From Sthenelais limicola (lineage: Eukaryota > Annelida > Polychaeta > Phyllodocida > Sigalionidae), in the NCBI GenBank assembly GCA_942159475.1, contig OW804094.1, positions 56,354,966 through 56,418,965 on the forward strand: a stretch of DNA of 64,000 nt, in the 5' to 3' direction. Below the pieces are notes generated by a model. The model had not been told where the DNA came from and made no database searches. It saw only the letters and a list, made by a program, of their open reading frames with translations. Positions 1 through 15,096 of the stretch are shown here, in pieces; positions within the stretch are counted from its first letter, which is position 1, and every line of letters begins with the position of its first letter. The translations under genes were made by a program, and so were the position numbers.

Positions 1-3000
1 TGTGGCTAGCGGGAAGAGGACAATAGGAGCTACCTTGTAGAACAAGAACAGCCCCCTACAGCCTCTTGTATATATCAATCGTATACAAGCTTAGCCCCAT
101 TCCATACACGCTTCGTTGAGGTGGATGTTCCGGGAAGCCTTTTGCATGTGCTTGAGAAATCGGTGTGTATCTTTGTTGAGAGCCGCCCCATCCCATCTCC
201 ATTTTCTCGGGCGCATTCCGGCAAGCCTTGCGCGTTGTCTGATCAAATCCACCTGGTGGCGTATACACTCACTAGACATTGCTGCCATAAACACGACTCG
301 GTGTCGCCGTCCTGCTTGGCTCTGGCATGTAAGCAGAGGCCTCATCCACATTGAAAACACATTCTTTTGTCTTAATTCAGGCAAAATGTTAAGAGTTGAC
401 GCACAAAATGTTGCCTGTTGTTCTTCTTACCAACTGTCAGTGACTGTCTGATGAAAAACTTGGGACAATAAGTCCTAGATCTCTCGAGTAACGTCTATCA
501 GTTGCCTCAAGTTCATTGCACAGAGGTTGTTCTCTGGATGAGAAATCGTAGTGTTTGTTTACAGATGTCCTCAGCAATTTGCTGTAGCGATAAGAGAAAA
601 TTTCTCAGCAGCAGATCAATGTTTATTTAGCTAACTTAGACCGAAGGCGCCACGTGCGAAAAGACTGCGATACAATATGGACACCAAATTTCTCTATGAT
701 GCATACATGTGCTTCTTACAAAATCAGAATTTTTCCTCAAATCTACTGAGACTAGTTCGGAATGTGTCCGAGCTTTTGTGTCCATACCCGATATAAAAAT
801 GCAATGCAATGCAACCGTTCAAATCCAAGCTTGACCTAAAAATATATGTTCTATACTCAAATCACAAGTCTGGTAAATTGAGGTAAGAGAGATCGAAAAA
901 TGACTACAGAAATCAATGGATCAGATATGTGAAGGATTTCTGGATATGAATTAAAAGGTGTTCCGGAAAATCATTTTGAATGCATATGCAGTCCTGGACC
1001 TGAACACAAATACAATGATCTTTTGATCTTTTTTGGCGGAAAGTAAAAGTAAAAAGGCCTCACAGCGAGATGGCGTTGTGGCAAATATCCCTCTACTATA
1101 TCCATAGCCACTTGGCAGGAATGATTGACGAGGTTAAATCTGATTATATTAAAGTTTTCACCATAGATTGGTACTACCGTAATGTTAAAATGTCGCATAT
1201 TTAATAATTCAAATAAAGTAATCATCGTCATATACGCATTATTTGATATGTTTTTGTGTTAGCCCTTCTTTCGTAGCATTAATAAAAACAATAAAAACTA
1301 TTTTGCGGTCAAAGGACATGGTCTCGGGTCCTAAATCGATGTTTACCGGTTTAATCCACAGCATTCATTATTACACTTTCTCAAAACATGAACTTCTTCA
1401 CTGAGGCAATTTTATCATTTTAATAATACGTTATGCAGCTCATGATGCTCACATTTTAGATTTGTTCCAAAATGAGTCATACCCGGATTTCCGATAATTT
1501 TGGGAAAAGGAGTCGTCGCAGAAAGAATAGGTCTCCGGTACCACTTAACTTGGAGCATGCACATCCTTTCCTTATACACATACCATCACCTGACTGTTTA
1601 AAGTAGAGAATTAAAGCCAAGTATTTACTGTGTCCAAGGGAATGCATTCCATCGCTATAGACCCAGAGAATGTAAATCTTATCTTAAGCGATAGCGCAAC
1701 ACTGGGACAACATTGTCTGTGTTAGGTATACACCTTAGGGCAACAGTCATTTGGAAGTGCCTGCCTTGCGCCAAGGAGTTCGGGGGACAATGATATTTGG
1801 CAATAAGGCCTCTGGCGCCAACAACGCCACGGTGTCCTCGGCACAATCGAATCTTCAACGTATCCTGTAATAACCAGCCGCCCTGCCTCTTCCATCTTGG
1901 GGCAGGAATAGTGTCATTCAGTCCAGGAGACGACCTGAAAACCATTTAATTCCCCGACCCAGGAGGACTAGCCAATCGAGGTTGAATCTCCCACTGGACG
2001 ACTAAGTATGTGTACAAATATTGACCATTGCATCTGAGTGCTTCTAACCCATTCACAGAGCCCGTTCTCGCGCCCCCGTTTGACGGATGGACCCATTTTA
2101 ATGTAATTGATGCTGGAAATGACTTGGGTTCTTTAGAAAGGACTTGTCTTCAAAGATTCGGTAGGGTGTCTCCTTAGAATAGTTCCTGGCAGTTGGCATC
2201 GAGATTCCCCAGGGTGTAACGAAAAACTACCCGCCCAACTGTTTATTTTAACCATTCGATTGAGAATGGAAGCAACTGTATTAGCTATTTCGCATCATTT
2301 GGACAGGCAGGGTTAACCAGCTGTTCCTTCTTGTAAGTAAACAGTCTTTATGTAACTTGTCATTTTGCCCGATTTCACTAAAAGGGGCATATTTAGTTAA
2401 GGATAAGTGACTGAGCATCTTCGGCCTGTAGGGTCTAACCTCATTTACGTAACTCTTAGATATATCTATCTTTGAGAACTATGATGGCTCGCCTATGAAA
2501 ATAAAACTAACTGGCTTCAGTTTATACACGGCTGTTGCCTTGCTTGTACCCATTACAAAAGTTGCCTTGTGACTTCAAGATGGCTTCCACTCGTGTGAAG
2601 GGCGCATGTGTTGAGAAGCAAACCACCGTTAATGAGCTGTAATGTACACGGGTAGGAGCTGCTTGCACAAACACTGCGCCTGTGGCCACAGGTTCCTATC
2701 AATGTCAGATACGCTGTTACAATTAAAAGCTAATTTCATGGATAATTGAAGAGCCCACCTCGGATTCATGGCTAATTGGAGTTCTGCCGTTGAAACGGAA
2801 ACGAGGCCGGCGCGTGACAGAGCAGTCATGACAACTAAAAGCTCAGTTCAAGTCTCGCGAAGGACGAGACTTGTCTTTTTTCTACTTCCGAGACTTTGTT
2901 GTACGTGCTAGAGCTGTATCCTCACCAACGCTTTTGTGCATCACTTGTTTCCTTTCTACAAGGCCACAGGCAATTATGTGATATTTGCTCAACAGAAGGA

Positions 3001-4319
3001 GAGGTTATCATAGGTACTGCTATGAAAGAATAGAAATGAGGTCTGGCTGTCAGATGCTTAATTGGGTCTCAACAAATAACTGCGACAAAAAGTTCTTCTA
3101 CAGAATCACTAATTGTAACATAGTTATTTTATTAATGTCTTATAGACTATTGTATCCGCTGGAAAAAGATCATTCGAATCAAAAGAAATTCGACATTTCT
3201 ATCACAAAAATTGGCTTTCTAAGAGACCAAAGTGCCCTGGATTTTATTCAAGCTGATTTGCCAAACACCAGAATTCAATTATAATTATCTGCAGATGTGC
3301 TATGAACTTTATTTTATCCGAACATATTATTGTAGCATTACTCACTTTGACCCACGGAATGACTCATTTAATTGCGAGAGATACTTTGCAATAAATGATA
3401 CTGTGCAAATATCGACAGGAATAAAGCGATATGGGTTTGGGGTGGTGTATGTGGCTTCTGCCTTCTAAATTGGTACAGTATATCCTGCCAACAGGCAACT
3501 GTACCGCAATTTCAGTGCTGTAACCGTTCATAGCAGGAACTCGGCCCTATTTAGACACACATAGGGATATGTGGAGGGAGAGTAGGTAATAATGGTGTCA
3601 ACATAAAGTCACTAGGATGATTGTATTGGCCCAGTGTGACCGTGCATATATAATGGAGAGTTGTCCAATTATTCGACGCTCTCCTGGTACGATTGTGGAC
3701 ATGGAGCCGGCACAACAAGTTACCCACTTTGACAACCCCAACCCTTACAGGCTCCAAACTCTAGTTTATTGTTGTGTGATTAAAGCTGCCAGTTCTACCA
3801 CTGTCAAACACATTTCTCGCGCCTTGAACCGGTTTAAATATGCAGAATCAATACGTTGCTCACATTGATGAAACAAAAGGCGTGCCGTATTGATATTGGA
3901 GCGGTGCTTTTATCCATGTCCAAGCAGTCTATACGGGCGTTTAATGCAATTAGTGGATAGGAAGCGGGGTTTCGGTGGGAAGACAGCACCTGGGGCGATG
4001 GAAGCCAGTGGCTTATTGACAGACAAGCTACTCAGCCTTGGCAAAGGTGCTCAATATGGATGATAAGTGGTCGTGCTGGAAAGTACAATGTGCTCGATGA
4101 TGGAATGTGCGTGTTAGAAACGGGCCAAGTAGAACTAGAGAGACATTGGTAACCCGTGTGATAGATTACTGTTTCATAAAGAGGCCATTGCTTCTCAAGA
4201 GCAAAGCGTGACTCGGGTGGAAAGCAGGGGAGTGTATTTGAGAGGTTCTAGTCGCTATAGGAACCAACTGTAGGTGATACTTGCTCACTTCTCGGTAGAT
4301 AGGTCCCTCGGCCCTGTTG
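1..4319. other. Intergenic DNA without recognised features
   Basis: No open frame longer than about 110 codons and none with a recognisable domain. No RNA gene, terminal inverted repeat or clear tandem repeat was seen. One 7-bp inverted pair, GGTACAG/CTGTACC, occurs near 3472-3505. Confidence 0.6.
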
Positions 4320-5060
4320 TATAAGCTAAGGAAGGACATTCCTACGGTAAATGCATTGTGTGTATACGCTATTTCTTCCCTGAACCATTCCTTCCCAGCT
4401 GCTAAGTAAGGAAAACTAGCTGCACATGGGGGAATCAGTTTCAGTTATGTTTCTCTGGGAATTTTCCTACGACTTTTCCTTCCCACTAAGCAGAGGTAAA
4501 CGCGTAGGAAATAACTACAGCATTTCCTTCTTTGAACCACTCAATATTCCCGGCCTACTTCAAACAACAGTCTTCAAGGTCCATGGTAAATGAGGGGACA
4601 TGCCTTATTCTCACTAGAAATCAACACTATTAGGCACAAACAATTGAGAACAATTAGGTCAAGGACAAATTTGAAAGGTTTATAATGAAACTCTCAGGTC
4701 AGTGGTTCTAATGCCACCCAGTGCTGCTTGGTTTTTTTCTAGCTATGCTAACCTCTCAAGTCCATGGTTCGACTCCCAGCTTGAGAGGCTATTTTTTCTA
4801 CCCAGGATCATTCAAATTATGTCTACAGAATCAACAGAAAAATCATCTAACAGCAGAAACTTTCTACTATAATAATAGCAATATACATTTAGGGAAATTG
4901 TATTTGTATTACAGTCAATAAATCCCAAGGAATTCAATAGGGAAGACCTAAAAGGTGTTCCTTAGTTTTCCACTCTTTTCATGTTTAACTCAGAGGAAAG
5001 AATGAAGAAAATTACTTCAGAGGAAAAACTTCTGAGGGAAATTCCTTGATAGGGAACAAC
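4320..5060. repeat. TTCCTT/AAGGAA-rich block, possible decayed foldback element
   Basis: AAGGAA, GGGAA and their complements occur many times across this stretch, in both orientations, with spellings such as AAGGACATTCCTACGG and GGGAATTTTCC. The centre (4690-4800) holds two diverged versions of a segment resembling a tRNA T-arm: CTCTCAGGTCAGTGGTTC (about 4691) and CTCTCAAGTCCATGGTTCGA (about 4753). The second sits within a 9-bp inverted pair, CCTCTCAAG/CTTGAGAGG. The arrangement suggests an old foldback or SINE-like insertion, but neither end is sharp and no target duplication could be set. Confidence 0.3.
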
Positions 5061-8000
5061 TACAAGTATCAATGTAGGAGGTTCGAACAACCAAAAGGAT
5101 CAGTTTCTAGGTCACACTTGTGAATCTAAATTCTAATCCATTCCAAGTAGTCTATGTTGTATTTAAATGTATAAGAAAAAGCTGTCTATCATTTTACCCA
5201 CATTGTCACTTCAAATTATAGAAAATGCGTTATATTAGTCTTTAAACCCAAGACATGGGTGAATCTTATGCATCCTACCTTGCTGGCCCACACTTGTACA
5301 GCAAGGCATATTCCTACGAGCTGGGAATGTTATGTAGGACCCAGGGGTGACGATGGAAATAAGCAACTTGGAGTGTGTCCTTTTTTATTTTGAAAGTTGG
5401 ATGAAACTGTGTTGTTGTTGTAATAGTTTTATTTCCAGATCTTATTTACGTCATTTCTAGAAAATAGACAATCAATTTTAACTCATTTCCTTCTGCGGAT
5501 TTACATTCGCAGGTTTTCCAGGGCGTCCCTGACATCTCTGTTACAACTCTAGGGGTATTAACTATTATAAGGTTTGCATTACATCAATACTAAAATTGTC
5601 CTTTGAATGATTAAACCAATCAACAGTGCATACCATTTGAGCCCTTGTCCATGAGTCCAGAACTGTGGAAGACAATACCTTAAAAATAGCAAGAATACCT
5701 TAGGAGGCACTCCACATCAATGGGTCATACCCTCCAATAGAGGGGAAAATAGGGGGTCTCTATTTTGTGTCTCCTCATAAAATGCTTACATCTTTTGCTC
5801 GTTATGCATGGTCATATCATCTGTCTATGTTTATTGGAACAGAATATGGCACTGCATCCGCTTCCTGTGTACAAAGGCCCGACTGGAAAAGGGCCAATCT
5901 CTGGTCGCGCCCTTTAGGTGGGACCTTCCTCCATAGAGGTCGGGGCACTCCTTGTCCCTTTGCCCTACTCCGCCTCATCGGCTTGTATCCTGCTATGAGG
6001 GAGGTCCCTACCTCCCCGCTGAAGAGAGGAACCCCCATCTGGTGAGCAGACTATGAATGCTAAGATACAATCTGGGAGATATTTAGGCATACTCGAAAGG
6101 AAATACATTTGGTACTCGGAGATGAAAAAAAAGTGTGTCCTTGTTTGTACCAATATTTCCCTGGGCAGAATGTGTTTTCAGTGTGTCGTACATATTCATG
6201 GCCATTTTTTCCACTGGCGTTATAAATGTGGTAGGAAGTGCTAGGGGTTTAGATCAAATCCTGTGATATAAAGCTACGTAAAGATATCTGAAATCTAAAT
6301 GTGTTTAATCAATACACAGTTTACGATCCGAATCAAATGCGGTAGAAATTTGTTTACATTTGAAAATGCCTTATATATATGAAGGATCGTGACAATACCC
6401 TACACGCTTTCCTATATCTAACATATTTGGCTCTATATGTTTTAAAATAATATTCATATTAGTATTTCATATATATAAAGGCGACTTCAAGAGGGATTAG
6501 TGTATTAATGATATTCCGGAGGTCATATCGACATTTCCATTGAACTAATTTTCCCATTCACAATAGGCAGCCATTTCCTTTAGGATAGTATATCAAAGTG
6601 AGAGGAGACTAGATATGAATCAACAAAGGGCCTCACATGCCAACCAAACAGGTATCCCATAGAGGTAGAATTAAGGACCTGGCACAGCCAAGATCAGATC
6701 ACGACCTCCTTCAGACACACTCTCTCTCTCGCCCTTTCTTTCTTCCCCAATAAGTTTATATGTTTATATCCAGAGGGCCCGCACAAACACTGCAAACTCT
6801 GAGGACGATTAGAAAGGTACACGCCAGGGCTAGGGTAGGCGTTAAGCCGCCGTGGTCTGAGTGTTAAACGATCTGGCAGGGGGTTGAAGAGCGATTTTAT
6901 TCCCCCCATTATGTTTGACTAGAGGATCACGGCTCAGTTTTGGTATTTTTGAATATGGTATATGAAATGAGAACTGTGAGAGGAATAGTGTCTGGATATA
7001 GTTGACCATATTTATATGCAGCATTTCACTTTTAATAGATTCAGGGAGGACAAAGAAGTGGTATGATGCCTCCGCGGTTTTGTTAACCCCCAGTCACCTT
7101 ACACACCTCCTGTCCTCGGTGCCCTCTCATCCACTATTTGCCTCCACCCATTCTCTCCAGCTACCAATGAACCAGGGCAAATCTTCACCATTTCTCCTCC
7201 TTTGGCTACCGGTCAAAAACGTCACATTTCTGCCAGATTGAGTTTCCCTCCCTTGGATTTTTCTCCTGACATTGCATAAATTGCTTTTGGTTTTTCACGC
7301 TGGATCAAATTCATTCAAAATTATCATTTCAGGTCCTAGGATAATGTCGAAAGATACCGTCAGTTGCTTAAAAGCTTTTGGTTTGGCGCGTGTTTCTCTG
7401 GCCATTCAAAGTCGGATCGAATATCTGAAGATGCATAATAATCTTAGGATGATTAGTGGGGAAAATTCCTTGCTTGCATGGGCCCAGCAATATGAAGCAT
7501 CTTTTTTCATTTCATTTCATCTAGATTTTTTCTGTGCAGATGTGCAAAGTGCAACAGAGGTTTCTGATAAGAGACAAGGGTTTCTATGATTTGCGGCCTT
7601 CTTAAATTCTATCTATTTTATAAATCATCTGACAAACAGGTCACTATTGGATGATTTTCAAGTAGAGTATTGGTGGAGGAATCCGCACTCAAAGAGAAAG
7701 AGAGAGAAAGACGGAGAGAGAAAAAACACAGAGAGAAAGTGAGAAAAGGATAGAGAGAATTGTCACAAATGAGAAAGAGCGATGATGGACAATATTAGAA
7801 ATTCCCATAGTAATGATAACCAACGAGATTACATTAACACTCGTTGTGATAACTGAACCCATTTGAACAATGGGTCGGCTGTATGCACATTCCATATACA
7901 TGTACGCATAATTTGTGTTCACAAGCCATTATGTGCCCACTCGCCATATACTACTTATGCATGAGCAACAATGTCTTCTCATCCTTTACACTGTTTCATG

Positions 8001-11000
8001 CCATACTGCATAAAGCACATACAAACGCACATTGCCAAGCTTCTACGGGGATTCACCTAATCCTACATGACACTTAGGATCCAGCTATGTATGCATCATG
8101 ATCTCTGGCTAGGACCACTCCAGTACATAGCCCCCCTGGAGACAGGTCTCTTCCATGTCCCTTTCTACTTAGATCTCAACGGGGGACCACTAGCCCGGAC
8201 AGTAGAACGCCAATAACATGAAACCCATCCGGCTGGGCAAAAACTCGCACAACAAGGCAAATCGCCACATTTTCCACGTTGTGGGAAAATATACAGAACA
8301 GGGGGAAGCTGCAAAGTTTACAGCTCGTTGGCGGAAGGCAGGGAAGGTGAGCGGAGGGGGCCGGCAGGAGGGTGAAATGCTGATGCTGCCATCGGATCCG
8401 GGCTTTGTAAACGCCCGCCAAACGATACGGTAACCAAGGCAACGGAAGGGGCCCCGCCCATAACTTGAGCCCCGGCTAGGTGTGCTGGCGCTCTGTCCTC
8501 AAAGGCAGGAAGTACGGGAGGTACGGGTGAACAGACTCAACAAGCTATCTTGATATGATTAGTGTAACATCTCAACAACACAGGCTATCCGATTCGCTGT
8601 TTATATGTGTAACATCTTCACAGGTTTAGATGTAATACATAGGCCGCACACGTGTGCGTATTTACATAAATAATGACTATGATATATCCAAAATCATTGT
8701 GTTTAGTTTGTATTACACTTCCTCAAACGCTTGCCACTCACAGACATTTGGATTGTCATGGCAACTACTGACTTTTTCCTGGGATATTTGCAGTTTCAGA
8801 GCTGGAAGCTGAATGAGGGGAGTCGTGCCTATTCTTCTCTACCTAGTTCCTGGTCTTCTCAGGTTTGGTTGAGTAGAGCTCTAGCATCTACGTTCAAGTG
8901 GCTAGAGACTTTGTGTAATTTAGCAGGGAGAGGCTACTGTAACTTTCTCCCTACCTGCTGGTCCTGCATACTCAGGGAGAACACGTCTCTAATAATTATG
9001 CGATCGTTTTAACACAAACTTGTATACATAAAATATTATTGATATAAAAAAATGCATTATAAAACTCAAACTCAAAAGTCAAACTCTTTATGATAGAGCG
9101 AATAATGTACAAAATAGTATTAAAGAAATAAAATACATTCAAACATTGCCAACATAAAATGTGGGGAAGGCCAGATCTCCATGGGGAGTAGGACGGCATG
9201 AGGACAAAGAACATGGACCACCAAGGTAGCCTACTCCGCCCTCTTGTTTGTAAATCCACTTCTGACAAATAAAGAACACTTGATAGCAACGTGCCTCTTA
9301 ACGTTTCATCTTCTGCCCACCACTACAAAGATGCAATTGTTTAATGCCTTTCCATATGGTTGTGGCATATTAAATGATCTTTTGTTTGTATGTCTAGTGT
9401 TTATACTCTCTATAATAGAATTACATTCAATGACTGTTCTTGTTTCTCTTGCATCTTCGCGGTAGATGTGTTTCAAAGGCCCTTGTTGTGTCTCCTTTTT
9501 GTCCGACGACCAGGTTCAATGACCCTCTAGGATATATCAGGTTTACTCTAGACTAAAGATGAGTTTGTACCATCCACAATCCTTATATCAACATCAATTT
9601 TAACAGTTTACACTGCCGCCCTATTGGGCGACATACTATAAGCTCCAGGACAGAATGTGCATGAAACCACTAGTTATTAAATCATGTGAGTGTGTGTTTG
9701 GAAAAGGGAAGATTGCTTGTGTCATGCATCTACAGGGTTAGCTTAGCACCAATATCAGAGGGTCATGTTTTGGGAGAATATATCAGTAACAAAAACTGGA
9801 ATTGGCGTTATTTTATGAATAAATCTTGTTACTGCTGACCGAGCCATTGCGAGTAGCTATCGGATACCCTAGCGGCCAGTTTCAATGACATGAGTCGCTC
9901 GGTCCATTTGAATCCGTCGCAGCATGTGAGAATCGCGAGCCGCTTTCAGTGTAGGTTTAGAATGTTTATTTGCCCGCGGTACGAGCTGTTATTGAAATGT
10001 AATCAGCGCCGGTTTGTCTTGGTGCTGTGTAGATTTCAGACCCTGGAGCTGGATCAAAGGGCTTCCAGTACATGTAGATACAGGAGGCCCACTGGAGAAG
10101 CTCACCTGCCTGTTTTTACACGGAATTCCTCGCGGGCATACCTTGGTAGCTGCTACACTGTGGGTATTTTTATGCCTTGCGGATACAAGCAATATACACA
10201 GTTCAGGACTCCATAGGGGTGGCTGTTTTGTTTCCCTCCTTGTTGAGGCTGCAAACATCAGAGTTAAATGGGTGTTTTATCCCCAAATCCCACTTCCATT
10301 ACGTACCCCCCAAAGATAAACACGAGTCTGAGACACTGTAACTGAGCAGTGGCGTTTGAGATAAATAAGCCCACACATTTTCATGTGACTGTAGAAATTT
10401 CGGGTTTCTCACAGGCATGGAATTTAAGGATTATTTTCTGAGGAAGAGATCGGCACCGATAGATGTGTTGGCAGATGAGGTGCTCGTGGGGTACAGTGCT
10501 TTTCAGGGGCCCTGTGGGCGGGCAAAGGGCCCGGTAAGCGCCGTTAGTGTCAACCATCAACATGAAGGTTGTGGCCCTAACCCTCGGCTCCGATTGCCGC
10601 CGGCAGCTTGACTGGTATCAAATTCTCCATGAGATGCGTAGGAATCAACAAGATGGGCCAGCAAGGATACTGGTGTGTCTGTGCGGAGTGGGAACCGTGT
10701 CATAGGTGAGGATGGAAACTCTCATAACATACACATTTATTCCCTCAGCCACCTTCAGAATTTGCCGGCACCAAGGGTTCAAGCTTACACAGAAGATACC
10801 CCAAAATGATGTGTCCTTATTTTATTTTTGAGCGATTCATATTATAAGAAAGCTATGATATACGATTCATTTCAAGTACCATGTACTGCTTGTACTCAGT
10901 GAATGCACCTGTATCCCGCTACACAAATACCAATCAATACCTCATTTGTAAATTTGAATAAAAATGTCACTGAAAAATAAACAATAATGAAATAAGTTGG

Positions 11001-11038
11001 TTACAACACGTGTGTAACAATCAATGATACAGCGGACT

Positions 11039-11053
11039 GGGGGGGGGGGGGGG
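11039..11053. repeat. G15 homopolymer
   Basis: Uninterrupted run of 15 G. One of ten G or C runs of 11-19 bases in the window. Confidence 0.95.
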
Positions 11054-14000
11054 ATGTAAATAAAAAGACAACAATACAAATGGTGACATTTACAAAATAT
11101 GACAAGATGTCAGCAGGATGGATGGATATGGCTATTTGCTAAGCGTTTATCCAGGGAAAATATGGACACATCGCGTATTCGTACCAGCTGCAAATATTGT
11201 GTAGAGTAATGCAGGAGTATCGTTGCAAACTTTCGATTTCATGAAATTGACACTATTTCCCAACATTCTACATTCGTTTCATATTTAGTATTTTATAAAT
11301 AGACAAAAACTATCCCGAAAAAGCAGGCGCGAAAAGTTTAATACAATTTCATATAATCTGAACACAAAAAGCCAAACAGGCAGAAGGCATCTCCTTGTCG
11401 GATGCAACACCTTCTCCAGCAAGACCATCATGAGTACAATATACCAATGTGGCAAACTTTTGAAATCTATTGTCTGCATTCAACTGTTGGACTTGAAGTA
11501 TGGACATTTCAGGATCATCGCCACGTTATTCACAGTCGGCTTTCTTTATAGATTCCATTACCATTTTATTCAAGATGCCATAGTGTATTTATCCAACAGC
11601 CAAAGACATTCAATAGTACTGTTGTTCCCTCTGTAGCTTCCCACACTAGTGGACAATAGTATCGTAGGAATTCTTACTATAGTGCTCCTCGTCGGGGCAT
11701 CCCCTGTTCGCGACGTTAAGAAAACGTATACATATTGACAAACTGTGGGCAGCGGTCCATACTTTACAAGAGGCGGTATTGTGAGTGCAGCCTGTATATA
11801 TTCATGCATATACTGTCTATTGTGGATGCAACATGAAGAGGCTCCCAGTGGCTTGGATCCGCCGTGTATGAGGCCCATGTAGCTGTCAGATCCCTCCCCC
11901 TTCAGCCGCGTGATCTGCATCAGTTTTTGGGTTCCAAGTCAGCACCCCTTCGTCCTGTGCCCTAATGCAATGTATGCCTCACATGGTGGGGAATATATTA
12001 CATAGTTTAGTTTATTTTTCGCCAACAAAGGTGTCAGTGGCCGAGTATTGTCACTGAACTTTTCCAATATTTAGCCGCCGTCTCGGTTGTCTGTTGGGGT
12101 CGACCGTGAAAGGTTATCATATCGGGTTTCCTTTCATGATTTTGCACAGAAATGCGCACATTCCGCCAGAGGGTGGAATCGCATTGAAATATCGACCGTG
12201 AATAAAAGATCGTAGCACATGTACATATGTGCATCCTTGATATCAATCATATTATGTGTACGGCAATGATTGATGTGCAATTCGCTAGATATTTCAGTAT
12301 TTAATCTTCGAGCTTTGATAATTTTTCTTTCAGTGGTGTTCATAATAATGGTGCTTGCACTAATTCAAATATCACCGTAAAACCGTCTATATATTTCAAT
12401 AAGAAATAAGTCTATTTCAAATACTTAGGCATAGATAAATAATGATTCACATGCGTTTTGACAAAAAAAAAAAAAAAAATAACTCGTCATGCTGCTTCAT
12501 ATACTTTGCCGGAGGTGTCGGCGGATTGCACTTAGAAAATCCTGTTGACAAACGGACTTAACTCTCCTGACGAATTTATGTAAGTCCTTCATTTTTGAAA
12601 TAGCAAATATATAAGTTGCTATTGAGCTGATATTCTTGGGTAGAGTGCCAGATAGCTATTGTGCGTGACTATTGCGTGCCTTGGGTACAGTACAATCGGC
12701 ATATTTGATGAATCCTGTACGCATACTTCATAACAGTTCACAGGGAGGGTGCTCTGCTTGATCATATGTCTGCAAATAACCTTCTTTGCTAAACACACCA
12801 AATTTTTGTGAATCACACTTTTCTATTTTCTTCGGCGATCCTTGGGCTTCCCTGGTCATCAAAACAGCTTTAATAGAAAGGGGCGCAGTTTTTTCACCTA
12901 TGTGCAATATTAGATAACTACAAACATATTTGAAACCACCTACTTTAGGGGATTGCCTGGGTAAAAAGGGGGAGAGGTTTATCACTGACTTTGGGAGTAG
13001 TTGTCTCGGAGGGGGAAAATACCTGTGGGAATGTCCTTGTCGTGTGGAAGACAGAGTTTTTCAACTGGAGCTTAGCCCTTAGCCACGCTACACCCGACTA
13101 AAGGGTCCAGTGTCAGTATAAGTAAATGTACTTCTACATTTCATGCAAATAATATTAAAAATTTCATATCATAACCACATTTTATCTTATTATTTTATAC
13201 GATGATTAAGCTTATCTTTCCCGTCGATTAACCCAGTTAAATAAAAATTGGTGCGAGTACACACACAATTTACAAAGATTACCTATATAATATGAAAATT
13301 GATAATGAGCGATTTTAGATGCATTTATTTTGATATGAATATGTATTGTCACACTAAAGAATATCGAACTTCAATATATCAAAAATTGCCAGTCCCACGG
13401 GTGTTGATTGAAACAATATCTTTATTTATTTTCTCAAATTCTGCTCTCTCTCAGAGTAATCACTAGGGCGTGATGTGGGAGCAGAGTCGGGATCATCATG
13501 GGCTATGCACATATTTGACAAAAACTCCAACATGATAGCATTTATAGTGCTGTATTCGGGCATGATCCGCGATACAAATCAGGTATAGGAGCCCCCCTAC
13601 CCCCTTACACTACACCCATGGTCTACTAAAAGTTACATCTATAGATATAACTGTCGTTGCTGACCCATATTGGACATTTGGCAATCCTGGCTTTTTGTAT
13701 TTTCTCCTCTCACTAAATCACTGATTGTGTTCCAGCCATGCTTGTTTGCACCCACCGACGACGTTTCACTTTATCACGCTACCACCCCAAAATTATCCTC
13801 CCAGTGGCTAATATTTGGCTGGAAGCTTTCGCTAGGAACAATGCTTGTAATTCAATACGGTTCCTCCGTATACATTTAGCTGAAAGCCAGCCAATTCGCA
13901 CTGGCCCAACCGCACTGACTGACGATGGAAATCAATTAGGCAAGGATGTACGACTGTAGGGGGAAGGACGAGTGATTTATCTATGGTCCGATAGAGGGGA

Positions 14001-15074
14001 GTTTGCCAGTGCATACATGGTGATCGATAGTCACAGAAATGTGCCCCCTGCACACTGCGTTTCCAATCTCCGCCTCTTCTTTCTATGCACTATCTCCAAC
14101 AAAGAGACTGTATCTTCGCTGCGACGTGAAACATAGTTTCCATCTTCTGCTTCTTCCTGGGTTAGAGGGGTTTGAAGAAAGTGTATGAAATTATGTTTGT
14201 ATATTTAAAAGCGAATTACTTGCATGCGTTTGTTAATTCAGTAATCAATCGTACAAATGTATGCATGTGATATGTTAAGCGTTAGGGAATAAAATATCAG
14301 AAATACATGAAATATGATGTGGTAATATGTTCATGTACTGGTACGTTAGAAGACGTGCCTGATGACCTATACCGTATATTTGTTTATGGCTACCAAGTCC
14401 GATACATTCAGATAATAAACCATTATTTACCCATACATGATAAAACACGCTGAATAGTAGCTCTAACTCTACACATAACTCCTACTCTACACTTAACTCC
14501 CAGCTAGGAGTGTACCAATTCAGAAAGGTTGAAGTAACCGCGAGATCCCGAAATTGTAGATCATAAATACATGTATAGCAGTCATTTGACCCATTGGCCG
14601 TGGGCTGACCTTTGACTGTGAGTAGTACATGCAATTGGGACGCATAACCGGGCGCCCAGTGGACTACCGCCCGAAACGAAACCAGCCCACCTATAGATGC
14701 ATTCGTCGGAGTCATCATAGCTAGAAAATTCGCTGACACCCGGTGGCGACCGTCAGTTGGCTGAAGGCGACATGACACAGCTGTTATAATAGTATCATGT
14801 CTGTGGAGGTGCCTCCGTAACATATCTGTTTGAGAAAGAATACATTATGTGACAACATGCACACACATTAGATCCGTCCTGTTTGCTCAGCCCTAGCTCC
14901 CAATGTGAATGGTATACACCCACGTTCAAGACCAAGCATGCCCCCCTTCAAATACACACTATTATTATTACCCTCGAACATCAAGTTTGTGTATCATACT
15001 GGGCTAAAATCATTCCTCTTCCAACCAACCAAGCCAAACTCACCTATCCTTGTAACCCCCACCCCACGCCTGTT

Positions 15075-15096
15075 CACACACACACACACACACACA
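15075..15096. repeat. CA microsatellite
   Basis: About eleven CA units in a row. Confidence 0.95.

Noticed and set aside
4753..4790. tRNA gene
   Set aside because: Only a T-arm-like piece is present; the T stem mispairs and no A box or anticodon arm fits upstream.
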